NCBI GenBank assembly: GCA_023416275.1
Contig: JAEZIB010000085.1
Span: 1 to 45,343, forward strand
Length of the DNA: 45,343 nt
Reading direction: 5' to 3'
From: Bacillota bacterium
GTDB taxonomy: Bacteria; Bacillota; Clostridia; Acetivibrionales; DSM-1351
Part shown: piece after piece, positions 36,109 to 44,332 of the stretch
Numbering within the stretch: position 1 is the stretch's first letter
Layout of the letters: each line of letters starts with the position of its first letter
The notes under the pieces: generated by a model
Database searches by the model: none
Told to the model about the DNA's origin: nothing
What the model saw: the letters and a program-made list of their open reading frames with translations, nothing else
Position numbers and translations under genes: made by a program

Positions 36109-37671
36109 GTGTGCGACATAGAAATATTTCTTGGATTAACTATTGGAATAGTTATTGCAGTTATTGCTTCAATTATATTTTACAAAAGAGGATTTGAGGC
36201 TAGAAAGAAACAAGCTGAAGCCGTAATGGGCAGTGCTGAGCAAGAAGCTCAGAGGATTGTGGGTGAAGCGCTAAAGCAAGGGGAAAACAAAAAGAGAGAG
36301 ACACTTCTTGAAGCTAAGGAAGAAATCCACAAGACCAGGATTGAAATTGATAGAGATATCAAGGACAGAAGAAATGAATTCCAGAGGCAAGAAAGAAGAC
36401 TCGTTCAGAAGGAAGAATCCCTTGACAAGAAAGTAGAAGCACTTGAGCAGAAAGATGAAGCTCTGAATAAAAAGACAAAAGAGCTTGAGCTAATGCAGGA
36501 GCGCACAGAAGAACTTGTTAGAAAGCAAACAGAGGAACTGGAGAGAATATCTGGTTTGACTGTTGAAGATGCCAAAGAGTATTTACTAAGAAATGTTGAA
36601 AATGAAGTAAAGCATGAATCTGCTGCTCTTATCAAAGAGATTGAAATGAATACTAAACAAGAAGCAGATAGAAGAGCCAAAGATATTTTGGCTACAGCAA
36701 TTCAAAAATGCGCAGCTGATCATGTATCTGAAGCTACAGTTTCTGTTGTACCTTTGCCTAATGATGAGATGAAGGGTAGAATTATTGGTCGTGAGGGAAG
36801 AAATATTCGAACTTTAGAGACCTTAACAGGAATTGATTTAATCATTGATGATACTCCTGAAGCTGTAATTTTATCAGGATTTGACCCTATTCGCAGAGAA
36901 GTTGCAAGATTAACTCTTGAAAAATTAATTCTTGATGGACGAATTCATCCAGCTAGAATAGAAGAAATGGTTGAAAAGTCTAAGAAAGAAGTAGACAATA
37001 CAATCCGAGAAGCCGGTGATAACGCTGCATTCGAAACGGGTGTACATGGTTTGCATCCTGAGCTTATAAGATTGCTTGGTAAATTGAAGTTTAGAACCAG
37101 TTATGGACAAAATGTACTTAACCATTCAATTGAGGTGTCTTATTTAGCAGGTGTTATGGCAGCTGAGTTAGGAGTCGATATCCCTCTGGCAAAAAGAGCG
37201 GGTTTGCTTCATGACATAGGTAAAGCAATTGACCATGAAGTTGAAGGTTCTCATGTCACTATTGGTGCTGACATAGTCAAGAAGTACAAAGAAGGCGCAG
37301 ATGTTATTAATGCAATATTATCTCATCATGGAGATGTTGAGGCTACAAACATTATTTCTGTGCTGGTTCAGGCCGCTGATTCAATTTCTGCTGCTAGACC
37401 TGGAGCTAGAAGAGAAACATTAGAGTCATATATCAAACGATTAGAGAAACTCGAGGAAATTGCAAATTCCTTTGAGGGAGTTGATAAGTGCTTTGCAATT
37501 CAGGCAGGAAGAGAAATCAGAATTATGGTTAAGCCTGAGATTGTAAATGATGCTGATATGGTTCTAAAAGCAAGAGAAATAACAAAGAAAATTGAAGATG
37601 AGCTTGAGTACCCTGGACAAATTAAGGTTACTATGCTTAGAGAGACTAGAACTATTGAATATGCTAAATAA
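36109..37671 (+). CDS. rny: Ribonuclease Y
   Basis: About 520 residues. An N-terminal membrane anchor (IFLGLTIGIVIAVIASIIFY) leads to a long charged coiled coil (~25-175). A KH domain follows (MKGRIIGREGRNIRTLETLTG), then an HD domain with metal ligands in GLLHDIGKAIDHE and ILSHHGDVE, and the family end EYPGQIKVTMLRETRTIEYAK. It is the membrane-bound endonuclease that starts mRNA decay in many Firmicutes. The start is unusual: the in-frame GTG at 36109 overlaps the AGGAGGAGGTG site, while an AUA at 36118 has ideal spacing; there is no in-frame ATG. A strong terminator separates it from ymdB. Confidence 0.96.
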   Translation: MCDIEIFLGLTIGIVIAVIASIIFYKRGFEARKKQAEAVMGSAEQEAQRIVGEALKQGENKKRETLLEAKEEIHKTRIEIDRDIKDRRNEFQRQERRLVQKEESLDKKVEALEQKDEALNKKTKELELMQERTEELVRKQTEELERISGLTVEDAKEYLLRNVENEVKHESAALIKEIEMNTKQEADRRAKDILATAIQKCAADHVSEATVSVVPLPNDEMKGRIIGREGRNIRTLETLTGIDLIIDDTPEAVILSGFDPIRREVARLTLEKLILDGRIHPARIEEMVEKSKKEVDNTIREAGDNAAFETGVHGLHPELIRLLGKLKFRTSYGQNVLNHSIEVSYLAGVMAAELGVDIPLAKRAGLLHDIGKAIDHEVEGSHVTIGADIVKKYKEGADVINAILSHHGDVEATNIISVLVQAADSISAARPGARRETLESYIKRLEKLEEIANSFEGVDKCFAIQAGREIRIMVKPEIVNDADMVLKAREITKKIEDELEYPGQIKVTMLRETRTIEYAK

Positions 37672-37689
37672 TTTATTTAAATAAACAAG

Positions 37690-37716
37690 AAAGCGTGAAA
37701 ATCACGCTTTTTTGTT
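37690..37716 (+). terminator. Rho-independent terminator of rny
   Basis: AAAGCGTGA/TCACGCTTT, a 9-bp stem with an AAA loop, followed by a T run, ~20 bp after the rny stop. Confidence 0.92.
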
Positions 37717-37730
37717 TATTTAAATACACA

Positions 37731-37760
37731 ATGACTTTTTATGGTAATATGTATTATAAT
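37731..37760 (+). promoter_or_regulatory. Possible promoter of ymdB
   Basis: TATAAT at 37755-37760 with ATGACT 18 bp upstream, located between the rny terminator and the ymdB start. Confidence 0.55.
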
Positions 37761-37839
37761 ACTATATAGAAAAATATTAATTATTATATAGAAATAAACT
37801 ATATCATTATACTAATTTGCATTATATGGAGGAAATGAA

Positions 37840-38625
37840 TTGAATATACTTTTTATAGGAGACATATATGGAAATCCAGGAAGGAAAGCTGTAAAAGAAT
37901 GTGTTCCAAGATTAAGAAAGGATCTCAAAATTGATTTTTGCATTGCTAACGGAGAAAACTGTGCTGCTGGCAGCGGTATAACATATATTATTGCCCAAGA
38001 GCTTTATAAAGCTGGTGTGGATTGTATAACGATGGGAAATCATACATGGTCAAAAAAGGAAATTTTAAACTTTATTGATTCGGAGGATAAAATTGTTAGA
38101 CCTGCTAATTATCCTGCCAATGTACCGGGTAGAGGCTATACCATAATAAAATCAAATGGAATGGAATTGGCTGTATTAAATTTAATGGGTAGAGTATATA
38201 TGGATTCCATCGAATGTCCTTTTTTAACTGCTGATAGAATAATCCAAGATATAAAAGCCAAAACAAAAGTTGTTTTTGTAGATATGCATGCAGAAGCTAC
38301 GTCAGAAAAGATTGCTCTTGCGTGGTATTTAGATGGCAGGATATGTTGTCTTGCGGGTACACACACTCATGTTCAGACGGCGGATGAGAGAATTTTACCA
38401 TTTGGTACAGGTCTGATATCAGATGTTGGAATGACTGGACCATATGATGGAATAATTGGTGTAGAAAAAGATTTAATTATTGAAAGATTTATAAATAGAA
38501 TGCCTCAGAAATTTGAGGTGGCAAAAGGTAGAATTCAGTTTAATGCTATTTATCTTGAGGTTGATGAAAAAACAGGAAAGTGTCTGAAAATTGAGAGAAT
38601 ATCAGAAAATATTGATGACAATTAA
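37840..38625 (+). CDS. YmdB-family metallophosphoesterase
   Basis: 261 residues; TTG start at 37840 with GGAGG 7-8 nt upstream. Metal-binding motifs are GDIYGNPGRKAV, NGENCAAG, TMGNHTW, DMHAEATSEKIA, GTHTHVQTADE and SDVGMTGPYDG. YmdB of Bacillus is a cyclic-nucleotide phosphodiesterase affecting motility and biofilm choice. It stands next to rny there as it does here, although a terminator and a new promoter lie between them in this window. Confidence 0.94.
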   Translation: MNILFIGDIYGNPGRKAVKECVPRLRKDLKIDFCIANGENCAAGSGITYIIAQELYKAGVDCITMGNHTWSKKEILNFIDSEDKIVRPANYPANVPGRGYTIIKSNGMELAVLNLMGRVYMDSIECPFLTADRIIQDIKAKTKVVFVDMHAEATSEKIALAWYLDGRICCLAGTHTHVQTADERILPFGTGLISDVGMTGPYDGIIGVEKDLIIERFINRMPQKFEVAKGRIQFNAIYLEVDEKTGKCLKIERISENIDDN

Positions 38626-38685
38626 TTCGGCAAAAACCATTGATAAGTTTGAACACCGATAGTTTTTTTCGTGGAAAGTTGAGTA
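38620..38685 (+). repeat. TTGATAA-family dispersed repeat, copy R2
   Basis: GGCAAAAACCATTGATAAGTTT, then ACACCGATAG, a T run, CGTGGAAAGTTGAGT. Its 5' end touches the ymdB stop, and the 5' half of the outer stem is missing. It lies ~230 bp before the yfiH-like gene. Confidence 0.6.
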
Positions 38686-38916
38686 TTAGAATAAATATTC
38701 AAACTCCACAAATGGAAAATCTATTTGTGCGGTAGAATTATCAATACCTTGTTGTAAAGTAAACTAACTTATAAAATTATTAAACTTTTCATTTGATATT
38801 GTTACTGCACCTAATATTACTAGGTTTTAAGCAGTATACTCAACTGCGAAGTTTGAGTAAATAATTTAACATATGCTTAATGTATAAAAGCAATTTAATA
38901 AAGGGGGCATTGGGTT

Positions 38917-39783
38917 ATGTCATTTCTTTCAAGTGGTTTTGCGGAAAGCTCTGAGAAGAGACAAAATAGTGAAAATACTATTTTTAATACTGTTGGAGAT
39001 TTAGTATACGTAGAGTTTAAAAATCTAAAAAAGTATGATAATATCTTAACTCATTGCTTTACTACTAGACTTGGTGGTGTGAGTGAAGGCGAATGTTCTT
39101 CACTGAATTTGAGTTTTAACAGAAAAGACAATAAAGAAAATATTTTAACAAACTACAGAATTATAGCAGATGCAATTGGTGTTGATTTTGACAAAATGGT
39201 TTTGTCCAATCAAATACATGACAATAAAATAAGGGTAGTACAGCCAGCAGATGCAGGTAAAGGACTGATAACTGAAAGTGATATAATTGGTTTTGACGGG
39301 CTCTCTACAAATTATTCTGGGATTCCTTTAGTAACTTTTTACGCAGATTGCGTGCCTGTATTAATGCTTGATCCTGTTAAAAAGGCTATAACTGCAGTTC
39401 ATTCTGGTTGGAAGAGCACTGTTAAAAATATTTCATACCAAGCCTTAATGCTTATGAAGGATACCTATGGAAGTAATTTAAAGGATATACAAGTTGCCAT
39501 AGGCCCATCAATCTGTAAGGATTGCTTTGAAGTGGATTTTGATGTATATAATTGTTTTTTAGATAAATTCAATTGGTGTAAAAAATATACAGGCTACAGA
39601 GCAGGAAAATATTATATTGATTTACAGAGGATAATTAAGCAGGTTATGATTGACGCGGGAGTATCAGAGAGCAATATTGTTATTAGTGATGTCTGCACTA
39701 AATGCAATAATGATGTTTTTTTCTCATATAGAGGCGATAATGGAAAAACAGGAAGCCTTGCTGCAATTATGATGTTAAAATAA
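38917..39783 (+). CDS. YfiH/PgeF family (multicopper-polyphenol-oxidase fold) protein
   Basis: 288 residues; AAAGGGGG precedes the ATG. The conserved metal/active-site residues are in TTRLGGVSEGECSSLNLS, LSNQIHDNKI, YADCVPVLMLDP, AVHSGWKSTVKNIS, GPSICKDCFEV and CTKCNNDVFFSYRGD. Members clear the toxic stem-peptide error in peptidoglycan precursor synthesis (PgeF) or show purine nucleoside activities; they are not true laccases. In Firmicutes the gene usually lies close to the sepF group (ylmD); here it is 15 kb away from sepF. Confidence 0.93.
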   Translation: MSFLSSGFAESSEKRQNSENTIFNTVGDLVYVEFKNLKKYDNILTHCFTTRLGGVSEGECSSLNLSFNRKDNKENILTNYRIIADAIGVDFDKMVLSNQIHDNKIRVVQPADAGKGLITESDIIGFDGLSTNYSGIPLVTFYADCVPVLMLDPVKKAITAVHSGWKSTVKNISYQALMLMKDTYGSNLKDIQVAIGPSICKDCFEVDFDVYNCFLDKFNWCKKYTGYRAGKYYIDLQRIIKQVMIDAGVSESNIVISDVCTKCNNDVFFSYRGDNGKTGSLAAIMMLK

Positions 39784-39893
39784 TAGCAGGGGAAGCTGCT
39801 AAGAGTTATTCTAAGCTCTATTGAACTTTGTTTTAATCTATTAAAGGGAGTATTCAGCACAAAATATTGATAATGTGAGTACGGAGAAAAGGA

Positions 39894-41591
39894 ATGAAAA
39901 AACAAGCTAAAGTTATTACGTTTTTAGTTTTAATTAGTATACTGCTTAGTGCATGTTCTTTAAATATAAATAAAGAAGCCGAAATTGAAAGTGATGCTTA
40001 TGAGGATAAATATGAAGTCATTGACAAGGGACCTGTAAAGGGGGGGACAGTGAAATTGTTCACAACTCCAATAGACACACTGAATCCCATCTTGACTAAC
40101 AATATGTATGTGCAGGATTTTCTTGGACTAATATTTGAAGGTTTATATAAGCTTGACAATACAGGACAACCTGTTCCAGTATTAGCTAAAAGCTCATTAA
40201 TATCTGCAGATGGATTGACGTTGACAGTTTATCTAAAAGATAATATTAAGTGGCAAGACCAGATGTCTTTAAAGCCTGAAGATGTTGTGTTTACAATAAA
40301 TACAATAATGGATGCCAAGAATAACAGCATCTATATGAAAAATGTAAAAAATATTGCATCTGTTGCTGTTGGAAGTGCCAGCTCAGTTATAATAAAGCTT
40401 AAGCAGCCATATTCATTTGTTAAAAATGAATTGGTTTTCCCAATTATTCCAATGCATCACTTTCTAAATGAGAAGATTAGCGACAAAAATTCAAAAATGA
40501 ATCTAATGCCTATTGGTACTGGTCCATACAGTTTTATTTCCTATGATCCCAAAACCTCTATAAAACTAAGGCGAAATGAGCAGTGGTGGAATTCTACGGG
40601 ACTTAATGACAATAATAATGCAGAGGCTGATAAGGACAATAATAAAAAAAATACTGCTGTATTGCTACCTTATATTTCAACAGTTGAAATAAAAATATTT
40701 AAAAATTCAAATATGGCAAATAATTCGTTTCAAACAAGAGATATTGATGCTATACCTGCAAGTTACAGTGAATTTAGAAAATATATAGGTCGAACAGATA
40801 TTGTTTTAAAGAGATATACTGGAAGGAATTATGAATTTTTAGCTTTAAACCTTAAAAAGGGTCCATTAGTTGATAAACGTGTTAGAAATGCAATTAATTT
40901 AATGATTAACAAAAAACAGCTAATAGATTCTTCAGCTTTGGGTATTGCGGTAGCTGCTGAAATACCTGTCATGCCTAGTTCATGGGTATATCAGCTAGTG
41001 GATTTTGAGCAGGGTAATGATTTAGCAAAAGCCAAAAATTTGCTTGTTCAAAGTGGGTATGTATTTAACTCTGAGAATAACAAATATGTTAAGAAGACTA
41101 CAAAAAAGCCCTTATCAATAAAGCTTATTATTAATGACGATAACAATCTAAGATATGCTGTGGCTAAAGAGCTTGCTTCTCAACTGAATAAAAATGGAAT
41201 TAGTGTTGAGATTTCAAAAATTTCTTGGGCTGATGTTCACAAAACCATAAAGGCAGGAAATTATGATATGGCACTTATGGGATATCGAATATCCTCTATA
41301 CCAGATTTGTCTTTTGCATATTCCACAGATGAAATAAAAAGTGGATTGAATGTTGCAGGCTACAGCAATCCTAACGTTGACAACATTCTTAAAAGCATAT
41401 TAAGTGATAATAAAATGGAAACTCAAAAAGCTAGTTATATCAATCTGATTAATATTATATCAGAGGATAGACCGTATATAGGTTTATTCTTCCTGAATGA
41501 GAGTGTTATGTATAACAAGAGCATTAGAGGGGCAATAAATCCTTATGTATGGGATAAGTATAATGATATTTCAAAATGGTATAAACCCTAA
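39894..41591 (+). CDS. Peptide/nickel-type ABC transporter solute-binding lipoprotein
   Basis: 565 residues; GAGAAAAGG precedes the ATG. A lipoprotein signal (FLVLISILLSAC, lipid on C21) anchors it outside the membrane. The body is a family-5 solute-binding protein (VKGGTVKLFTTPIDTLNPIL, LIFEGLYKLDNTGQPVPVLA, GTGPYSFISYDP, NYEFLALNLKKGPLVDKRVRNAI, WADVHKTIKAGNYDMALMGY). No permease or ATPase gene is nearby, so it may share a transporter encoded elsewhere. It lies before lspA, the enzyme that matures lipoproteins. Its stop codon is inside the first of four hairpins (41586-41620). Confidence 0.93.
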   Translation: MKKQAKVITFLVLISILLSACSLNINKEAEIESDAYEDKYEVIDKGPVKGGTVKLFTTPIDTLNPILTNNMYVQDFLGLIFEGLYKLDNTGQPVPVLAKSSLISADGLTLTVYLKDNIKWQDQMSLKPEDVVFTINTIMDAKNNSIYMKNVKNIASVAVGSASSVIIKLKQPYSFVKNELVFPIIPMHHFLNEKISDKNSKMNLMPIGTGPYSFISYDPKTSIKLRRNEQWWNSTGLNDNNNAEADKDNNKKNTAVLLPYISTVEIKIFKNSNMANNSFQTRDIDAIPASYSEFRKYIGRTDIVLKRYTGRNYEFLALNLKKGPLVDKRVRNAINLMINKKQLIDSSALGIAVAAEIPVMPSSWVYQLVDFEQGNDLAKAKNLLVQSGYVFNSENNKYVKKTTKKPLSIKLIINDDNNLRYAVAKELASQLNKNGISVEISKISWADVHKTIKAGNYDMALMGYRISSIPDLSFAYSTDEIKSGLNVAGYSNPNVDNILKSILSDNKMETQKASYINLINIISEDRPYIGLFFLNESVMYNKSIRGAINPYVWDKYNDISKWYKP

Positions 41592-41754
41592 AAATATGTT
41601 TTTCAAACATATTTTTAGGGTAGCAAAAAGCCAAATGGCTTTTTGTCAGTTTGAGTGGTTTTACAAACATATTTTATGGCAGCAAAAAGCTCGAAAAATA
41701 ACTTTGTACGAACATGGTGCATTTTCGAGCCACAAAAACCATAAATGGTTTTTG
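41586..41754 (+). repeat. Array of four hairpins with direct repeats before lspA
   Basis: Stems: CCCTAAAAATATGTTT with AAACATATTTTTAGGG (41586-41620); CAAAAAGCC/GGCTTTTTG (41624-41645); GCTCGAAAA/TTTTCGAGC (41689-41730); CAAAAACCAT/ATGGTTTTTG (41733-41754). All four are perfect. CAAACATATTTT and GCAAAAAGC recur 60 bp apart (41604/41664, 41623/41682), so the segment also holds a direct duplication. The first two can serve as terminators for the lipoprotein gene. Confidence 0.8.
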
Positions 41755-41787
41755 CCCAGTGTGGGTGAATGCATTATAAGAAAGACT

Positions 41788-41866
41788 ATCGGCTCAGTTA
41801 AACTGAGGATATCCAGAGATGTTTACTAAATTTATATGCCGAGAGTCGGCGTGGGAGGTTATTATG
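41788..41866 (+). promoter_or_regulatory. Repeated leader motif, copy B, before lspA
   Basis: CTCAGT/ACTGAG hairpin (41793-41807), then TCCAGAGATGTTTACTAA, then GCCGA/TCGGC hairpin (41838-41850) running into GTGGGAGG and the lspA start. The layout is as in copy A before the NRPS gene. Confidence 0.5.
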
Positions 41867-42355
41867 ATTTGGGCAATAATTATTATTTTAGGATTTATTC
41901 TTGACAGAGTTTCAAAGGTATGGGCAATTGATGCATTGGCAGATAAACCGATAACTGTTATTGATAATTTTTTCTATTTTCGGTATCTGGAAAATAGGGG
42001 AGCAGCCTTTAGTATATTACAAGGGAAAATGATATTTCTCATTATAATGACTTCACTGGTATCTTTAGCAGTACTTTTTGTTATTTTTAAGTACAAAGAT
42101 AAATTCTTGCGAACTACTTTGTCACTAATACTTAGTGGGGCATTGGGGAATTTGTATGACAGAATAACAAAAGGAAGTGTTACAGATTTTATTGATTTCC
42201 ATTTCGGCTCGTATGTGTTTCCGACCTTTAATGTAGCAGATATGCTTGTTGTTGTGGGAACAATTTTGCTGGCAATATATATTCTCTTTGTTTATAAGGA
42301 GGACAAGCCAATTGAAAAACAGAGTCCAGAGCCAATAAATGAAGAAGACAAATGA
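41864..42355 (+). CDS. lspA: Signal peptidase II (lipoprotein signal peptidase)
   Basis: 163 residues from the ATG at 41864, with GGGAGG 5 nt upstream; the ATG at 41819 is inside the structured leader. Four membrane spans. Family motifs are FRYLENRGAAFSIL and GNLYDRITKGSVTDFIDF, with the catalytic aspartates in VTDFIDF and FNVADM. It cuts prolipoproteins just before the lipid-bearing Cys, so the lipoprotein encoded upstream is a probable substrate. It is followed by an rluD-type gene and pyrR, as in many Firmicutes. Confidence 0.97.
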   Translation: MIWAIIIILGFILDRVSKVWAIDALADKPITVIDNFFYFRYLENRGAAFSILQGKMIFLIIMTSLVSLAVLFVIFKYKDKFLRTTLSLILSGALGNLYDRITKGSVTDFIDFHFGSYVFPTFNVADMLVVVGTILLAIYILFVYKEDKPIEKQSPEPINEEDK

Positions 42356-42494
42356 TAGTGTTTTGATTGATGGGAAATCATGCAACTTGATATTGTATAT
42401 AATATGGAAATATAAAGATAAGTGTAACAATAGCTAAATTAAATCTACTTTAAACAGCTAAGTCCGCTTTCAGAAGATAAGTAAATGATTATTC

Positions 42495-42573
42495 AAGCAA
42501 TTATTTCAACAATAAAACCATTGATAAAAATCCTGCATCGGTATATTTTTCATGTGGGAATGATGAGTTAATA
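42495..42573 (+). repeat. TTGATAA-family dispersed repeat, copy R3 (before rluD)
   Basis: GCAATTATTTCAACAATAAA, then ACCATTGATAA, then CCTGCAT/ATGTGGG pairing and GAATGATGAGTT. It is the most diverged of the clear copies and ends ~30 bp before the next gene. Confidence 0.5.
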
Positions 42574-42604
42574 ATTTATAATTGCTATAAACTTGGAGGT
42601 AATA

Positions 42605-43519
42605 GTGAAAGAAATAATATTAGAATGTGATACAGATGAAGCAAGAATAGATGCTTGGCTTTCATCAAATATGGAGGACTTTTCAAGAACCTATATTCAA
42701 AAGCTTTGTCAGGATGGAAATGTATCTGTAAATGGAGAAAAGGCAAAGCAAAATTTTAAGCTAAAAGCAGGAGACAACATAGTTGTCAGTGTACCTGAAC
42801 CGGAAATGCTAAATATTTTAGCTGAGGATATTCCATTAGATATTGTATTTGAGGATGAGCATGTTATTGTAATTAATAAACCAAAGGGTATGGTAGTACA
42901 CCCAGCAGTAGGCAATTATACAGGAACCTTGGTTAATGCTTTGATGAAGCACTGTGGAGACAGCTTATCTGATATTAATGGTGTAATTAGACCAGGTATT
43001 GTTCATAGAATTGATAAAGATACTTCTGGACTTCTTGTAGTTGCAAAAAGCAACAAGGCACATGAAAAGCTTTCGGAGGATTTGAAAACCCATGAAATAA
43101 GAAGAGAGTATATTGCTTTGGCAGAAGGCATAATTTATGAAAACAGCGGCAGGATTGATGCACCAATTGGCAGACATCCTGTAGATAGGAAAAAGATGAG
43201 TGTTAATCTGAAAAATGGCAGAGAAGCTATAACTCATTTTACGGTACGCGAGAGATTTCCTACTGCAACTTATTTGGAGCTTAAGCTTGAAACAGGCAGA
43301 ACACATCAGATTAGAGTACACTTATCCTATATAGATCATCCAATTATAGGGGATGCGGTATATGGTAGAAAGAAGCAGCGATTTAAAACCCATGGTCAAG
43401 TTTTACATGCGTTCAGACTAGAATTTGAACATCCTATTACTGGTAAAAAAATGCAATTTGAAACAGGTGTTCCAGATTATTTTCAGAAGCTTGTAGAAGA
43501 ATTAAGAAATTTGAAATAA
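42605..43519 (+). CDS. RluD-type 23S rRNA pseudouridine synthase
   Basis: 304 residues from the GTG at 42605, chosen because GGAGG lies 5 nt before it; the TTG at 42593 overlaps that site. An S4 domain (ARIDAWLSSNMEDFSRTYIQ) is followed by the catalytic domain: VINKPKGMVVHPAVGNYTGT, the active-site Asp in PGIVHRIDKDTSGLLV, ETGRTHQIRVHLSYIDHPII, GDAVYG. It makes pseudouridine in large-subunit rRNA (RluD/YlyB group). Its place between lspA and pyrR is the conserved Firmicute context. Confidence 0.96.
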   Translation: MKEIILECDTDEARIDAWLSSNMEDFSRTYIQKLCQDGNVSVNGEKAKQNFKLKAGDNIVVSVPEPEMLNILAEDIPLDIVFEDEHVIVINKPKGMVVHPAVGNYTGTLVNALMKHCGDSLSDINGVIRPGIVHRIDKDTSGLLVVAKSNKAHEKLSEDLKTHEIRREYIALAEGIIYENSGRIDAPIGRHPVDRKKMSVNLKNGREAITHFTVRERFPTATYLELKLETGRTHQIRVHLSYIDHPIIGDAVYGRKKQRFKTHGQVLHAFRLEFEHPITGKKMQFETGVPDYFQKLVEELRNLK

Positions 43520-43523
43520 GTTA

Positions 43524-43552
43524 TAGACAACAATAATTTGTTATGATATTAT
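43524..43552 (+). promoter_or_regulatory. Promoter of the pyr operon
   Basis: -35 TAGACA (43524-43529), 17-bp spacer, -10 TATTAT (43547-43552), placed ~35 bp before the PyrR-binding loop. Confidence 0.75.
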
Positions 43553-43584
43553 TCTTTTAGCAAATATTTAATAAAACTATTTTT

Positions 43585-43716
43585 ACCTTTAAATTTGTCC
43601 AGAGAGGCAATAAGGTGAGATTTTAAACAGACATGGTTATGTATAATCATTTTAATATTTTATGATTGTATTTTTGATATGTTTAAGCTTCTTGCCTTTG
43701 GTAAGAAGCTTTTTTA
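43585..43716 (+). promoter_or_regulatory. PyrR-controlled attenuator leader
   Basis: The PyrR binding loop TCCAGAGAGGC sits at 43598-43608 in a hairpin closed by ACCTT/AAGGT (43585-43589 with 43612-43616) and TTG/CAA. A 12-bp terminator AAGCTTCTTGCC/GGTAAGAAGCTT with a T run lies at 43685-43715. With UMP, PyrR binds the loop and lets the terminator form, lowering pyr expression. The loop sequence matches the classical Bacillus consensus. Confidence 0.9.
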
Positions 43717-43783
43717 ACGTGTAAATACATAAGTTTATAGTTTTTGGTAATTATCATAAGTAGAGAGGAAAGGAGATTTGATA

Positions 43784-44320
43784 ATGCAAATGACAGAAAT
43801 AATGGATGAAAGCGCGGTTTTAAGGGCAATCACAAGAATTTCTCATGAAATTATCGAAAAGAACAAGGGAGTTGAAAATCTTGTTCTTATGGGTATTCAA
43901 AGAAGAGGTGTACCTCTTGCACGAAGAATTGCAGCAAAAATTAAGGAAGTAGAAAACACTGACATTCCTGTGGGTATATTGGATATTACTCTCTACCGTG
44001 ATGACTTAAGCTTGCTAAATGAACATCCGGTTATTAACGGAACAGAAATAAATTTTGATATCGCTAACAAAAAAGTAGTTTTAGTTGATGATGTTATATA
44101 CACCGGAAGAACTGTTAGAGCTGCTATTGATGCACTTATGGACATTAACAGGCCTCAGATGATACAGCTGGCTGTTATAATTGACAGAGGACACCGAGAA
44201 CTGCCTATCAGAGCAGATTATGTGGGTAAAAATGTACCAACCTCAAGAAGTGAAATAGTCCATGTTAATGTGAAAGAGATTGATGGCGAAAATAGTGTTA
44301 CTATTACAGACAAAGAATAG
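43784..44320 (+). CDS. pyrR: PyrR: pyr operon attenuation protein / uracil phosphoribosyltransferase
   Basis: 178 residues from the ATG at 43784 (AAAGGAG 8 nt upstream; TTG at 43778 is less likely). Phosphoribosyltransferase fold with the PRPP loop VVLVDDVIYTGRTVRAA, the N-terminal LVLMGIQRRGVPLARR, LDITLYRDDL and VIDRGHRELPIRADYVGKN. It binds UMP and pyr mRNA leaders to control transcription, and has weak uracil phosphoribosyltransferase activity. It is the first gene of the pyr operon with its own attenuator upstream. Confidence 0.98.
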   Translation: MQMTEIMDESAVLRAITRISHEIIEKNKGVENLVLMGIQRRGVPLARRIAAKIKEVENTDIPVGILDITLYRDDLSLLNEHPVINGTEINFDIANKKVVLVDDVIYTGRTVRAAIDALMDINRPQMIQLAVIIDRGHRELPIRADYVGKNVPTSRSEIVHVNVKEIDGENSVTITDKE

Positions 44321-44332
44321 GGGTAATGTAGT

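Noticed and set aside
41545..41829. 94-codon open frame over the hairpin array
   Set aside because: It overlaps the lipoprotein gene end and the hairpins, has no SD site and no family likeness; the composition is that of inverted repeats read as protein.
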